Shown one piece after another: positions 33,179-45,945 of a DNA stretch of 64,000 bases. The translations under genes were made by a program, and so were the position numbers. This DNA comes from Lepus europaeus (lineage: Eukaryota; Chordata; Mammalia; Lagomorpha; Leporidae). Positions within the stretch are counted from its first letter, which is position 1. Every line of letters begins with the position of its first letter. The notes under the pieces are model-generated. The model was not told the DNA's origin and did not search any database. It saw nothing but the letters and a program-made list of their open reading frames with translations. The DNA lies in contig NC_084827.1 of assembly GCF_033115175.1 (NCBI RefSeq), forward strand, positions 61,751,201-61,815,200. Direction: 5' to 3'.

Positions 33179-36100
33179 CATCCATGGCATTCATCGTAAG
33201 TCATTTGGCTGTGAGCTTCAAGGATTCTTGGAAGTGCCAGTATTATGTTCTCAGGTTGTGGGAAGCATGCGGTGTTGCAAAAGCAGGGAATCACGAGGCG
33301 TCCAGTCTGTCGTTTGTTGGGGGGGGGGGTGAAGTAGACAGTCCACGGCTGTAGCAGCATCTCAGGAGTGATGTTGTAGAAAGAGGACTTTTCTTGGAGA
33401 ATGCATGTGTGAGACGTTGTTGGTGCCTTGCTCAGGGGAATGAATGGCGTGGAGCTGAAGCACAGCCCCTTTCCATGGTTCCTGAAAGTCAGTGCTGTTT
33501 GACAGCACAGCCAGCCGGTCCGTGGGGAACCTCCCTTAATTATGAGTGGCAGCAGTAATGAACGGCATGTGAGAACCGCTCTGTGGTGGCTGAGAGTGCA
33601 GTCAAGGCTCCTTTTCCTTTCCGCTGGTCTCATTTGGCTTGTAGGAGGAAGCGCCACACCTTCAATGACATGCACGGACTTGAGATTCAGATCTGGACAA
33701 TCGTGTTATAAAAACCCCAGCTTTTCCTCCATCGTGGTATGAATCTGTACAGTTGAGAAAGGCTTTTGTATTACTATTTGTCTCTTTCCTAAAGTCATAG
33801 GCAATTAGACATAAGATAAAAGAAAAAATAAATCCCTGCACTATTACCTTCCGGCCAGGTCTGCTGTCAGAAACACTTCTGTGATCTCAGAAATGATGAC
33901 GAAGCAGGGGCGTGCTAAAGCAGACTCCCTTGCTACTCGCCTGGGATTTAATCTTTCCCTCTCTCTCTGCGGGGCCATTCTCTCTAGCATTGGCAGGCAG
34001 GTCAATTTTATGAGCGTGATGTCCTAAAACATGTGTAAGATGCTGAGTAGTGTAGGTGCCGTGGTACTATAAAAGAAGCACATCGTCTTTCCGCCGTCAC
34101 TGTTCTGCTCCCGGAATTGCATTGGCCGTTGTGTTGAAAGTAACGTGTGGCGTTCTGCCTCCTGTGGTTATTCGTGCTAAATGGAGGGGCGCATCCCGGT
34201 CGCCCCGCTGCAGAGGGCTCACAGGAGCCGCCGGCCATCCTGTCGTGGGAGTCGCTCTGGGCAGGACAGAAGGCAAGCAACATGTTCCTGCAATGTCTAT
34301 GGCTTCTCTCGGAGGAAAATGAGATGCCGGGGCTGAACTATAGCCAGAGGGGGTTGTGATTAAAGACACAGCAATTAAGAAGCAGCCGGGAGGAAGAACG
34401 GCAGGGAAGTCACAAAACCCTCTCAACTCCCCTTTCTGGGCAGAAATTAGGGTGTGGGGCAACCACTGCAGTTAATTAGCCCTCTCCCCGCCCCCTGGCC
34501 TCCTGTGTGTGGTGCAGGGTGGATGCAGACAGGGGTAGGGAGGGGATCTTAGCCTGGGTTTCCAGGCAAACAGAGCCCAGGTAAAGCTCACATGAGAAGG
34601 CTTTCTGAGCTGGAGCAGTTCCAGCCCTGTGCTGGTGAGGGACGGGGGAGCGAGCGACAGCAGCAGGCCGCGTGTCTGGAACTGTCCGCAGCTTTGCACA
34701 GAGGTTGCTCGGTGAGGTACGCTGTCTTGCTGGCACGGCTTTGGAACCGCTGCATCTTCTAACAGTCTCTCACTGGGAGGAGCTCCCAACTCCTTGCATC
34801 TCATTGGCCAAAGTCAGCCCATTGGGTTTGAATCCCCATTTACAGGTTGTGGTCAGCCTCTGGGGAAGCCCGATCCTAGATCCCACGGTGGCAGGTCTCT
34901 GAAGCGATCTGAGGAGGAGGCATCTCCGTGAGAGCCATTGTACAAGGGTCCCAAAGCTGTGGCAGCTCCTGCAGGCTACAGTGGATGAGACAGAAGCTGA
35001 GCCAGAGCCCTCGCTCTCAGGGAGACTGAGGCAGTGGAGGTGCTGGCAGACGGGGGCGGCAGTGGCAGGGGCTTGGCGTCGAACAAGGAACCCGAGGAAC
35101 GGTGTGGGGAATTATAGATGAATCTGGCAAACCTTATAACTCAGGTCCAATACAGAACCCAATAAATTGATATTGGCTGGTCAAGTAACTGTAGTAATTG
35201 TTTGATAAATATTCACTTCAGTTGGTTCCTGCCTTCTTGGTGTTATTGGGAAGTAGTAAAGGAGATTTAAAGGTTGACTTGTGCACAGTTATTGAGGGGT
35301 CAAAGTAAAGAAGAAATGTGTGAGATGGAGATGATTAGTCAGGGAAAGCTGCCTGGAGGAGGAGAGTTTTGAGTTGCCAATTGAAGGCCATAATGATAAG
35401 ATTTATGAAGAGCTAACATCACTCTGTAGAGGTCTCATGGAATTCTAGAATATCAGCAAAACACCACATTTGGGGGGTAGATCTTAGTCTGTTGTGATAG
35501 TTTATCTTCATTGTTTTTGTTTGCTTATTTGTTTGTTTTTTGTAACATGTAAGAATAATCTAGAAAATTGCTGTTTATACTGCAGCAACTGGAAAGCCTC
35601 AAACTGTTGGTTTCTGGTACTGGCAATAAGGTGGTGAAACAGTTTTCTTACACGTTTTTGAGAACATGTAAACCATCACAGACTTCAGGGAGGCCACATA
35701 AGTTACTGACCTCAGAAATTCTGTTTTGGGGCAATCTGTGTATCAGTAAATGTCTTCATGGGATTTTTCATTGCTGTTTTGTTTCTGCTAATGGGTCCAA
35801 CTTACCTGTCTGTAACCAGTGGAATAGATCATTTAGTAAGGTACACCTGTGCTTTGGATCATTAAAACATGGCCCATAGCTATGGATACAGAACTATTGC
35901 AAGACAAGTTGTGGCGATGCAAAAGCAGATAGTGAGACAGCATATAATATTTGCCCAGTTGTACAAGAAACAACAAAGGGAAAAACTTAAAGGCCCCAAC
36001 CTGGAGATGGGAATATGAAGAGACATCTTCCTTTCCATTCTGTTTGCTTCTGAATTTGTTCACTTTTCTAAAGTTAAGTGGAAAATCCTCCAACGTATCA

Positions 36101-36389
36101 TCGTTTAAATAAGAACCAAAATTCATCTCCTAGACAGGGTCGGAGGGCATTTTCATGTTAGTCCTTAAGCAGAAAGAACAGGAAAGAGACTTGGGAAGGA
36201 AGCCAGAGGTGGTTCTGTGTGAATGATATTTCACAGAATGTTTAGGATGAAGCACTTTTATTAGGAGTTGAAGAAAAACTAAATGTCAGAGGCTGGGAAA
36301 AGGATTTTTCTAGGCTGAAGTAGTGGAAAGCTAGGAAAGGCAGCAGATTATAATGTAATAATTCAATGAATCATGGAAGGAAAGCTTTC
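33179..36389. other. 3.2 kb without recognised gene or repeat
   Basis: GC content rises around 34.1-35.1 kb (GGGGCGGCAGTGGCAGGGGC). Open frames of 100-165 codons occur (33178-33675 minus, 34472-34804 minus, 35568-35879 plus) but none is recognisable. A run of ten Gs is at about 33319-33328. Confidence 0.5.
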
Positions 36390-36424
36390 TTTTAAGATTT
36401 ATTTATTTATTTGAAAGGCAGAAT

Positions 36425-36472
<48 letters not shown>

Positions 36473-36748
36473 AGAGACAGAAAGAAAGGTCTTCCATCTG
36501 CTGGTTCACTCCCCAAAATGGCTACAACAGCCAGAGCTGGGCTGATCTGAAGCCAGGAGCCTGAGCTGCTTCTGGGTCTCCCACATGGGTGCAGGGGCTC
36601 AAGCACTTGGGCCATCTTCTACTGCTTTCCCAGGCACATCAGCAGGGATCTGGATTGGAGGTGGAGCAGCGAGACTCAAACCAGTGCCCATATGGGATGC
36701 CGACATCACAGGTGGTGGCTTTACCTGGTATGCCACAGTGCTGGCACC
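36390..36748 (-). mobile_element. C-SINE with expanded (GA)n
   Basis: AAGATTTATTTATTTATTTGAAAGGCAG start, a (GA)n run at 36426-36471, ending CCACAGTGCTGGCACC. Confidence 0.88.
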
Positions 36749-36783
36749 AAGGAAAACTTTTAAAAAAAAATAGATTTACAGAC

Positions 36784-37117
36784 TGGGGAGGTGGTCCAGT
36801 AGGTTAAACCGTCACCTGCGATGCTCACCTCCTATATGAGTGCTAGTTTGAGTCCCAGCTCCTTCACTTCTGATCCAGCTCCCTGCTGATGTGCCTGGGA
36901 AAGCAGCAGAAAGCCCCTCCCACCCACATGTGAGACCTGGATGGAGCCCCAGGCTCCTGGCTAGGCCTGACTCAGCCCTTGCCATTGAGGCTACCACATG
37001 AGTGAGCCAACACATGAAAGATTCTCTCTCTCTCTCTCTCTCTCTCTCCCCCCTCACCCTTCCCTATCCTTCCCCACACCTATGACTCTGCCATTCAGAT
37101 AATAAATCTTTAAAACA
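36784..37117 (+). mobile_element. C-SINE with (CT)n
   Basis: Head GGGGAGGTGGTCCAGTAGG, (CT)n at 37022-37048, tail CAGATAATAAATCTTTAAAA. Confidence 0.8.
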
Positions 37118-37637
37118 CAATAGTCATACTCAATGAAACAAAATTTTGATTTTATGTACAAATCAATAGGTTTCATGTGGACAGTATGGAAGGTTTTAGG
37201 CAAACTGTTAGTTCCAAAGATGACATTGCAAGCAAGCCTTTTTCTTTGCTTGCTTTACCTTAAACCCTGACCCTGCATGGAACTAGCATAGGAAAACATT
37301 CCAAGCATCTCAAGAACCCTGTGTGGGACCCCTCCTTCCACACTTGCTGTGACAAAGGACCTCAGCCCCTACAGGCTCCCTGTGCTGTCTTGGATGCTTC
37401 TGCTTGTTACACAGTACTGAGTAGTCTGTTGAAATAAAATCTACCCCTGGGGAAGATTTCCCTCTAATATACATGAGCCTGCACTTTAAAAATTGATTAG
37501 GGACCAGTCCCCACCGCAGACCAATTAAAGCCCCCAGGATTGGGGCCCAAGCATCAGCCTAATTCTGTAAGAGCCCCCAGAGAGTTTCGTGTACAGGGAG
37601 GATTTGCCAACCACTGTACCAGCAATGCATCACCTTT
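37118..37637. other. Unassigned sequence
   Basis: About 520 bp with no recognisable gene or repeat. Confidence 0.5.
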
Positions 37638-37651
37638 GAAAAGAGTGCTCC

Positions 37652-38621
37652 GGGGCTAGCGGTGTGGCGCAGAGGGTTAATGCCCTGGCCTGAAGTGCCG
37701 GCATCCCATATGGGTGCCAGTTCAAGACCCGGCTACTCCTCTTATGATCTAGCTTTTTGTTGTGGCCTGGGAAAGCAGTGGAAGATGGCCCAAGTCCTTG
37801 GGCCCCTGCACCCCACATGGGAGACCTGGAGGAGGCTCTTGGCTCCAGATCAGTGCAACTCTGCCTGTTGCAGCCAATTGGGGACTGAACCATTGAATGA
37901 AAGAGCTCTCTCTCTCTCTCCCTCCCTCCCCTCTCTCTGTGTAACTTTCTTTTTTTTTTAATTAAACTTTTATTTAATGAATATAAATTTCCAAAGTACA
38001 GGTTATGGGTTACAATGGCTTCCCCCTCCCAAAACTTCCCTCCCACCCACAACCCTCCCCTTTCCCGCTCCCTCTCCCCTTCCAATCACATCATGATTCA
38101 TTTTCAATTCTCTTTATATACAAAAGATCAGTTTAGTATATATTAGGTAACGATTTCAACAGTTTACCCCCATATAGCAACACAAAGTGAAAGAAAAATA
38201 CTGTTGGAGTACTAGTTATAGCATTAAATAAGAGTGTACAGCACATTAAAGACAGAGATCCTACATAATATTTTTAAAAAAATTAATTAATTTTCTATGC
38301 CATTTCCAATTTAACACCAGGTTGTTTTTTTTTTTCATTTCCAATTATCTTTATATACAGAAGATCGATTCAGTATATAATTAGTAAAGATCTCATCAGT
38401 TTGTACCCACGCAGAAACACAAAGTGTAAAAATACTGTTTCAGTACTAGTTATAGCATCACTGCACATTAGACAACACATTAAGGACAGTTCCCACATGG
38501 GATGTAAGTACACAGTGACTTCTGTTGCTGACTTAACAATTTGACACTCCTGTTCATGGCGTCAGTAATCTCCCTAGGCTCTAGTAACTTTCTAATAAAT
38601 AAATAAATAAATCTTTAAAAA
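37652..38621 (+). mobile_element. C-SINE interrupted by an L1 3' fragment, with 14-bp TSD
   Basis: SINE body 37652-37950 resumes at 38594 with AATAAATAAATAAATAAATC. GAAAAGAGTGCTCC flanks the whole unit at 37638-37651 and 38622-38635. The L1 fragment is therefore the later insertion. Confidence 0.92.
37951..38583 (-). mobile_element. 5'-truncated L1 3' end nested in a SINE tail
   Basis: Antisense: poly-T then TTAAACTTTTATTTAATG, the C-rich complement of the G tract (38022-38083), and the L1 3' UTR to ATCTCCCTAGGCTCTAG. GTAACTTTCT is duplicated at 37941-37950 and 38584-38593. Confidence 0.92.
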
Positions 38622-38824
38622 GAAAAGAGTGCTCCTATGTCTCACCTTCATCCCTTCTCCATGAAAGTTATCCCTGTTCGTCACAGGAAGTAGCCTGGAA
38701 TGTTTTAAAGGTCTGTATGCTGAGTGCCAATTCATCCTAAAAACCACCTTATGAGGACCTCTTGAATAAGAGCTTCACTGAAACAGATTTGGAGTGCCTA
38801 AAACTGTATGGCAAGGAAACAGAG

Positions 38825-39144
38825 CGGGCCTGGCACTGTGGCATAGTGGGTAAGGCTGCTGCCTGCAGTGCCAGAATCTTGGATGGGCGCCGGTTCAAGT
38901 CTCGGCTACTCCACTTCCAATCCAGCTCTCTGCTATGGCCTGGGAAAGCAGCAGAAGACGACTGAAGTCCTTGGGCCCCTGCACCCGCATGGGATACCCA
39001 GAAGAAGCTCCTGGCTTCAGACTGGCACAGCTCCAGCCATTGTGGCCAACTGAGGAGTCAACCAGCGGAGGGAAGACCTACCCATCTCTCTCTCGCTCTC
39101 TCTCTCTGTGTAACTCAAATAAATAAATAAATCTTAAAAAAAAA
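38825..39144 (+). mobile_element. C-SINE with 12-bp TSD
   Basis: Head GGGCCTGGCACTGTGGCATAG; tail AAATAAATAAATAAATC plus As. AAGGAAACAGAG is at 38813-38824 and 39145-39156. Confidence 0.9.
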
Positions 39145-39493
39145 AAGGAAACAGAGAAAAGTGTAGGCCAGGGCTGTGCAGTGTGGCTGTCTGTTTTTCT
39201 ATCTGTACTTTAAATATGTTTGTTCACCTGAAAATTGAAGGTGGGCATGGTTGCAGCTGTTGCACAACAAAGCGTCCCAGGAATATGGCTTTGAGAGTCA
39301 CTTGAGACAGGAACCTACAGACGGAACACGGTCCTTCAGCTCTGCCTCTGTTTCTCAGTGGCTCAGAGTTCTGCTCTGTGTCATGATTTTCAGTTAGACC
39401 CATGGCAGTGGCAGAAATAAGCCCAAGGTGGGACATGTCCTTGACTCTGTTTGGTGGGAAACCAGTCATCTGAATACAGCCTTTTAAAAAGAA

Positions 39494-39705
39494 AGAAGCA
39501 GCAGAAGATGTCCAAGTACCAAGTACCGCCATCCACATGGGAGACCTGGATGGAGTTTCCAGGCTCCTCCTGGCTTTGGTCTGGCTCATCCCTGGCTATT
39601 GAAACCACTTGGGGAGTGAATCAGTGGATGAAAGATTCTGTTTCTCTGTCTCTCCTTCCCTCCCTCTCTGTAATTGCCTTTCAGATAAATAAATACATCT
39701 TTTTC
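39494..39705 (+). mobile_element. 5'-truncated C-SINE
   Basis: Starts inside the body (AGCAGCAGAAGATGTCCAAG) and ends TTGCCTTTCAGATAAATAAA. Confidence 0.75.
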
Positions 39706-39936
39706 TGTAGAAGAAAAATATAATATGCAAAATTCCATTACTGTTTAGGGTTTAGTAGTGAGAACGAGAAATCATAATGTGGATCGTGTTTGAATCTAAG
39801 TTCCCTCCAAAAGCTTGTGCATTTTGTGTTATCTGGCAAGTTAAGGTAAGCATAGCCTTAGGTTCACAGCTCCTATGGGGTGTGAAGGACTTTTGTTTTG
39901 TTTTGCCTGGAGAAATTTTCTTAAGGTTGAATTTCT

Positions 39937-40270
39937 TTATTTTTAAGATTTATTTATTTATTTGAAAGGCAGAGTTACAGAGAGGCTGAGAAGGGGGTGG
40001 GGTGGGGAGAAGTCTTTCACTTGTTGGTTTACTCCCCAGATGGCCAAAATGGCTGGAGCTGTGCCAATCTGAAGCCAGGAGCCAGGAGCTTCTTCTGGGT
40101 CTCCCACATGGGTGCAAGGGTCCAAGAACTTGGGCCATATTCCAGTGCTTTCCCAGGCCATAGCAGAGAGCTGGATTGGAAGTGGAGCAGCCGGGACTCA
40201 AACCAGTGTCCATATGGGATACCAGCACTGCAGGCGTCGGCTTTACCTGCTACACCACAGCACCAGCCTC
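39937..40270 (-). mobile_element. C-SINE with 14-bp TSD
   Basis: TTATTTTTAAGATTTATTTA start, ending CACAGCACCAGCC. AAGGTTGAATTTCT flanks it at 39923-39936 and 40271-40284. Confidence 0.92.
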
Positions 40271-40599
40271 AAGGTTGAATTTCTCAGCACTGAAATCAGG
40301 GTCTGTCTCAGGTCACTCTCAGGTGTTGCTCAGACCATTGGAACCATGTGAGTGTAAGGCAGGGAGCAGGCAATGCTATTGTGCCCCTTTGCCAAAAAGC
40401 TGCATTTCTGATCTGGGCTTTGGAATGAGGGTGGGTGACTTGTCCTCAAGTCTGGTGTCTGTAGACCGGATGACCTGAGAAATGGCCCAGGAGTTGATCT
40501 AAAGAGGCTTTGCATGAGGCCAGGTACTGTGAGAGCACAGTGGGGACTGTAGGGGTAGGAGAGAGGGAGTGTTAAGAGAAGCTCAAGTTTGGTTTTTCT

Positions 40600-40815
40600 T
40601 TTCTTAAATTTGTATTCATTTGAGAGGGAGAGAAAGAGAAAGTGCTCCCCAAAGGCCCCCAGTGGCTGGTACCGCACCAGGCCAAAGCCAGGAGGCAAGA
40701 ACTCCACCCAGCTCTCCCCAAGTACTGGAGCCATCGCTGCTACCTCCCAGGTCCGTGTTAGCAGGAGGCTGGAGTCCTGAGCAGGAGCCGAGCATTCAGC
40801 CCAGGGAAGTCTTAG
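40600..40815 (-). mobile_element. Old C-SINE remnant
   Basis: AATTTGTATTCATTTGAGAGG and the body complement with CCAAAGCCAGGAGGC; strongly diverged. Confidence 0.6.
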
Positions 40816-41044
40816 CTGGAGTCCAGTTTACAGTATGAGTGTGTGGCGCTGTGTTTGGAGGAGGGAGCTGTGTCCTGATTGGTTATTGTGAGAGAGTTGC
40901 CAGCTATCCCCAGTGTTTTCCTAGTCAGAGGAATAAAAGATCTCACCCATTTCCGTTCAGTGTTACTTTGTTTCACTGGAGCTATGACAGTGGTTAGCAG
41001 TCTAGAAACCTTACCTTGTTGCTACTTACATCTCTCCTCCTCTT

Positions 41045-41392
41045 TTTTTTTTAAATTTTTTTAGACAGGCAGAGTGGACAGTGAGAGAGAGAGACAGAGA
41101 GAAAGGTCTTCCTTTGCAGTTGGTTCACCCTCCAATGGCCGCTGCGGCCAGCGCACTGCGGCCGGTGCACCGCGCTGATCCGATGGCAGGAGCCAGGTGC
41201 TTCTCCTGGTCTCCCATGGGGTGCAGGGCCCAAGCACCTGGGCCATCCTCCACTGCACTCCCTGGCCACAGCAGAGAGCTGGCCTGGAAGAGGGGCAACC
41301 GGGACAGAATCCGGCGCCCTGACCAGGACTAGAACCCTGTGTGCCGGCGCCGCAAGGCGGAGGATTAGCCTAGTGAGTCGCGGGGCCTGTCT
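41045..41392 (-). mobile_element. Young C-SINE, GACAGGCAG-tail type
   Basis: TTAGACAGGCAGAGTGGACAG through the head complement GCCGGCGCCGCAAGGCGGAGG and GTGAGTCGCGGGGCC. Confidence 0.92.
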
Positions 41393-42403
41393 CCTCCTCT
41401 TTTGCATGCAGAGAGGGTGGCCTCCGCTTCCTGCCCAACCTCCACCCTCTGACTAAAGGGGTCTCGTCCCCCTGGGGCAGTCGCAGCTCCTGGCTACCCT
41501 GTCATTTTAGGCAGGTGCTCAGCGGTGCCCTCCACGAGCAGCTCTCTGCACATGTCTGCTCTCATGTTCCCCAACCCCAGATTCTCCATTCCTCAGATTT
41601 CATTCTGCACAGCATTCTGGAGGTAAGGGGGTGGCCATGTTTGTAGCAGCCACACACACCATGGTACAGGAGCTCAAGGACAGCATGTCTTTCTGAATGA
41701 GGTCGGCCCCATTTCCTTTTCTTCTGATCCCTTTCAGAGAGTCTCAGCTTGGAGAGAAATGAAACCCTAGGCTCCCTGGCTGCCTTCCAGCTGGGTGCAG
41801 TTCCCAACTGCACTGAAAGCCAATGCTAACTAATTATGTTCCAGGTTTCTTATAACTAAGCAGGGTAAAGGCATATGTGAGCTAACATTGAATATTCGCT
41901 TTCTCTAAGAAGAGGGCTCGGCTATTGTATTATGGATGGGAGGTGTCCACGAAGACACGGGCAGAGAGCCTCACCTGTCAGGAGTGGGTGATAGTGCCAT
42001 CTGGCTAGAAACTTCCAGTTTTGTGGGATAGCTTTTCCCACATTCTTGCTAATAGCCTGTGCCCAGCTCAGTAGCTTGGCAAATAGAGCAAAACCTCCTG
42101 GATTGTAACGGCTGCTCATAGAGAATCTGTGATCACATGGTAGAGCCAAGCCAGGTTCATTTTTATATTTCCTTGGTTAGTTTTTCCTGCAAAAATCAAT
42201 ACTTCAACTACTTGGCGAATTTAATCTATTTAAGAGAATGTAGAAATCTTAAAAAATGTTGGCTCCATAGACTCCATGTGCTGTGTGTGTGCTGCCTAAC
42301 GCAGTGCCTGGTGTACAGTGGGCTCTGAGAGTTTGGTTAGTGAATTTTTACCCATCATTGGAGCAAGACACTAAATTTCACTGCTGAGTAAGCACTTAAG
42401 AAA
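41393..42403. other. Unassigned sequence
   Basis: About 1 kb with no recognised gene or repeat. Frames up to 83 codons only. Confidence 0.5.
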
Positions 42404-42416
42404 AAAAAAAAAAGCT

Positions 42417-43071
42417 TCTCTGGCCTCAGAATCAGCCCTTAAGGCATTCGGATCCGGCTAAAAAGCTCATGAGAGTATTTCCGGCATGGAAAGCCAAGAC
42501 ACTGTGGCAAAAAAAAAATGACCTAAAGGAAATATCTCTGTGAGATTCCAGTGGAAAGAATGGGCCATCAAAGAAGGAGTACATTTCTCTGAAGGGAGGA
42601 GAGAACTTCCACTTTGACTATGAGCTTGTCTAAATAAGATCGGAGTTGGAAAACTCAAAAGGCTTCCATAGCCTTGGCAACTCATGACAAGAGCCTCGGG
42701 TGACTACTGACGCTATAAACAAGAGTGTCAACTGTTAAATCAACAACAGGAATCACTGTGCACTTACTCCTCATGTAGGATCTCTGTCCTTAATGTGTTG
42801 TACTATGTGAATTAACAGTATAACTAGTACTCAAACAGTGCTTTATACTTTGTGTTTCTGTGTGGGTGCAAACTGTTGAAATCTTTACTTAGTGTATACT
42901 AAATTGATCTTCTGTATATAAAGAAATTGAAAATGAATCTTGATTGAATGGGATGGGAGAGGGAGTGGGAGATGGGATGGTTGCAGGTGGGAGGGAGGTT
43001 ATGGGGGGAAAAAGCTGCTATAATCCAAAAGTTGTACTTTGGAAATTTATATTAAATAAAAGTTAAAAAAA
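42417..43071 (+). mobile_element. 5'-truncated L1 3' UTR
   Basis: CTCTGGCCTCAGAATCAGCC to AAATAAAAGTTAAAAAA, with the G-rich tract at 42949-43018. Collinear with 25840-26735 but shorter, with several deletions, so an older copy than the 19641 element. Confidence 0.88.
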
Positions 43072-43270
43072 CAGCATATAAAAAAGAAGGACTTTGTATT
43101 ATTGGGTATATGGAATTATTTAAGGTTCTAACTTTTCAAAAAGAATATTCTTGACGCTGTTACTTTCGACGTCAAATTAAAGCAAAGTATATTTATAGTG
43201 AATTATTCAAGAAGGCATTAAGAGGACCAGTATATAAGTAATATAAAGATAGTTCCATAAAAGGTGGGAC

Positions 43271-43528
43271 ATGGGGCCAGCACTGTGGCATAGCAGGTAA
43301 AGCCACCACCTGGAATGCCGGCATCCCATATGGACACCAGTTCATGTCTTGGCTGCTCCACTTATGATTCAGCTCCCTGCTGTTGTGCCTTGGAAATCAG
43401 CAGAGGATAGTCCAAGTCCTTGGGTCCCTGCGCCCATGTAAGAGACCTAGAATCAGTTTGTGGCTCCTGGATTTGGATTGTCCCAGCTCCAGCCATTGCA
43501 TGTATTTGCAGAATGAACCAGAGTATAG

Positions 43529-43567
<39 letters not shown>

Positions 43568-43614
43568 GTCTTCTGCCTCTGCCTCTCAAATAAAGAAAAA
43601 ATTTTTTAAAAAGG
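43271..43614 (+). mobile_element. C-SINE with (CT)n and 8-bp TSD
   Basis: Head GGGGCCAGCACTGTGGCATAG, (CT)n at 43532-43563. GGTGGGAC is at 43263-43270 and 43615-43622. Confidence 0.88.
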
Positions 43615-43899
43615 GGTGGGACCTACACCAGAAAATAAAGTGATCAACTTAAGAATTATCCATGAATAGACTGGCTAACTTTGTAGGCTAGTGGTTTCCA
43701 GTCAATAGGAATGTTCCAATGGGAACTAGAAAAAAAATCTCACTCAGAAACATCACAATAGTGGCACCACATTTTTTTGGATGTCGAATGGTTGATAAAC
43801 AGGAATTTTATTTTAAAAATAGTACCAGTTACCATTTTTTGAATGTTGATCAAGTCCTAGACTAGTTTTTTAAACCCAGTTTCTATATAAAGGGAAGAT

Positions 43900-44244
43900 A
43901 TTTAAAAAAAATTTTTTTTTGACAGGCAGAGTGGACAGTGAGAGTGAGAGAGAGAGAGAGAGAGAGAGAAAGGTCTTCCTTCTGTTGGTTCACCCCCCAA
44001 TGGCTGCTGCGGCCAGCATGCTGTGGCCAGCGCACTGTGCTGATCCAAAGCCAGGAGCCAGGTGCTTCATGCGGGTGCAGGGACCCAAGCACTTGGGCCA
44101 TCCTCTACTGCACTCCTGGGCCACAGCAGAGAGCTGGACTGGAAGACAAGCAACCAGGACAGAATCTGGTGCCCCAACCGGGACTAGAACCCAGTGTGCT
44201 GGCGCGCAGGTGGAGGATTAGCCTATTGAGCCGCAGCGCTGGCC
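43900..44244 (-). mobile_element. C-SINE, GACAGGCAG-tail type, with TSD
   Basis: TTTGACAGGCAGAGTGGACAG through AGCCGCAGCGCTGGCC. AAGGGAAGA is at 43890-43898 and 44245-44253. Confidence 0.9.
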
Positions 44245-44364
44245 AAGGGAAGACATTTTTATCCTCAGTATTTAGGTGAGGAAAATGAGGCTAATATTTG
44301 TTGCTTACTGATATTTTATTCTGATGAAACTATTCCATTTGTCTCACATTTTTGCCTTATTTGC

Positions 44365-44582
44365 ACATAAGCTGGGCTGATCTGAATCCAGGAGCTAGGG
44401 GCTTCTTTCAGGTCTCCCATGTGAGTGGCAGGGCCCATGCATTTGGGACATCTACTGATTTCCCAGGCCATTAGTAGGGAGCTGGATGGCAAGTGGAGCA
44501 GCTGGAACTCAAACCAGCTCCCATAAGGGATGACAGCACTGCAGGCGACGGTTTTACCTGCTATGCCACATTGCCAGCCCCT
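44365..44582 (-). mobile_element. C-SINE, tail missing
   Basis: AAGCTGGGCTGATCTGAATCC through ATGCCACATTGCCAGCCCC; only the head two-thirds remains. Confidence 0.8.
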
Positions 44583-45089
44583 AGAGTTCAATCTTAAAAA
44601 AAGATTATAGGACATATTATTTTATGTAATCTAGAAGCTAAGTAAGTAACATATTTAGGATAATTAGATATTTTAAAGTTAATCACATACTGACCAAGGC
44701 TACATTGTAGATTAGTATACTACTATATTTATGTGTAAAGTATGTGGAATGGGGCTGACTCTTGATTATAGTAGAGCTTTAACTTTGCAGACCTCACATT
44801 TGATTTTTCTACTATTCTTGAAGGCTTATGACATAAAAGAATTTGTGATTTTACTAAGGAATAAATTTGAATACATAGTCTGTGATTCACTGAAATGCGA
44901 GTGGCAATCAGAGAAGGAGCCTTAATGACCACAGGGAAACAGCACCATGGGCCCTTTGTCTTCCATTCATCATCATTTTCACTGAAGCAAGACTTTTTCA
45001 CAATTTTGTTAAAAAATCCTTTCTCACCAACGTATTGGAAACTTATGTACACAGAAAAACCTCTGCATGAATGTCTACAGTGGATTTAC
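44583..45089. other. Unassigned AT-rich sequence
   Basis: A plus-strand frame (44731-44925) and a minus-strand frame (44729-45052) overlap here. Neither is recognised. Confidence 0.5.
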
Positions 45090-45660
45090 TCAAATTTACT
45101 CAAACTTGGAAGCCACCAAAATGTCCTTCACTAGGTGAACAGATGAACAGCAATAAAAAGAATTGCTGAGCCATGAAAAGACAGAAAGAAATAGTTCATT
45201 CTTTCTTTTTGAATGATTTATTTTATTTGAGAATTAGAGTTACAGAGAGAGAGAGAGAAAGAGAGAGGGAGAAAGAGAGGGGATATCTTCCATCTACTGA
45301 TTCACTCCCTAAAGGGCCACACCAGACAAAGCTGTGCCAGGCCAAAGCCAGGAGCCAGGAGCCAGGAGCCAGGAGCCAGGAGCTTTTGTGGGTCTCCCAC
45401 TTGGGTGGCAGGGGCCAAAGTACTTGGGCCATCTTTTGCTGCTTTCCTCAGGTCAATAGCGGAGAGCTGGATCAGAAGTGGAGTAGTGAGGACTTAAACC
45501 AACACTCATGTGGGATGCCAGCATTGCAGGCAACAGCTTGACCTGCTATGCCACAATATTCATCCTCAAAAGAATCCTTAGCCAATTTCTAAGGGGAAGT
45601 GGCTAATCTGAGAAGGATAAAGGATGCATGATTCCAACTATATAATATTCTAAAAATGTA
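45090..45660 (+). mobile_element. Ancient L1 ORF2 end / 3' UTR fragment, split by a SINE
   Basis: AACTTGGAAGCCACCAAAATG and GCCATGAAAAGACAGAAAG on one side, and GGCTAATCTGAGAAGG ... GATTCCAACTATATAATATTC on the other, match the familiar end of old mammalian L1 ORF2. The C-SINE at 45208-45565 interrupts it. Confidence 0.65.
45208..45565 (-). mobile_element. C-SINE with internal 7-bp tandem repeat
   Basis: GAATGATTTATTTTATTTGAG start, (GA)-rich stretch, ending CTATGCCACAATATTC. At about 45347-45382 the GGAGCCA unit is repeated five times, a local expansion of the normally single GCCAGGAGCCAGGAGC word. Confidence 0.85.
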
Positions 45661-45945
45661 TGTGCTTAATTTTAAGAAAATATGAATTTGTTATATGTGG
45701 ACATACATACAAAGCATCACTGTGAGTAAAATTTGGAGGTGCATTCAGAGTCTTTGGAAATACATACAACAAAAAAAACCCTGCAAACTTGCAGTAGCAA
45801 AAAAAGTGAGGTATTATAAAATATGAGAGAAATATATTTTTGAAAATTATTAGTATAGGCATAATAGCCATACTTGGAAAATTATAAAAATAAAAGCATA
45901 GAATATGGTTTAGTTTGGACTGCTATGACAAAGTACAATAGGCTA

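Noticed and set aside
33178-33675. 165-codon minus-strand ORF
   Set aside because: No recognisable similarity, and it overlaps SINE flanking sequence without gene signals.
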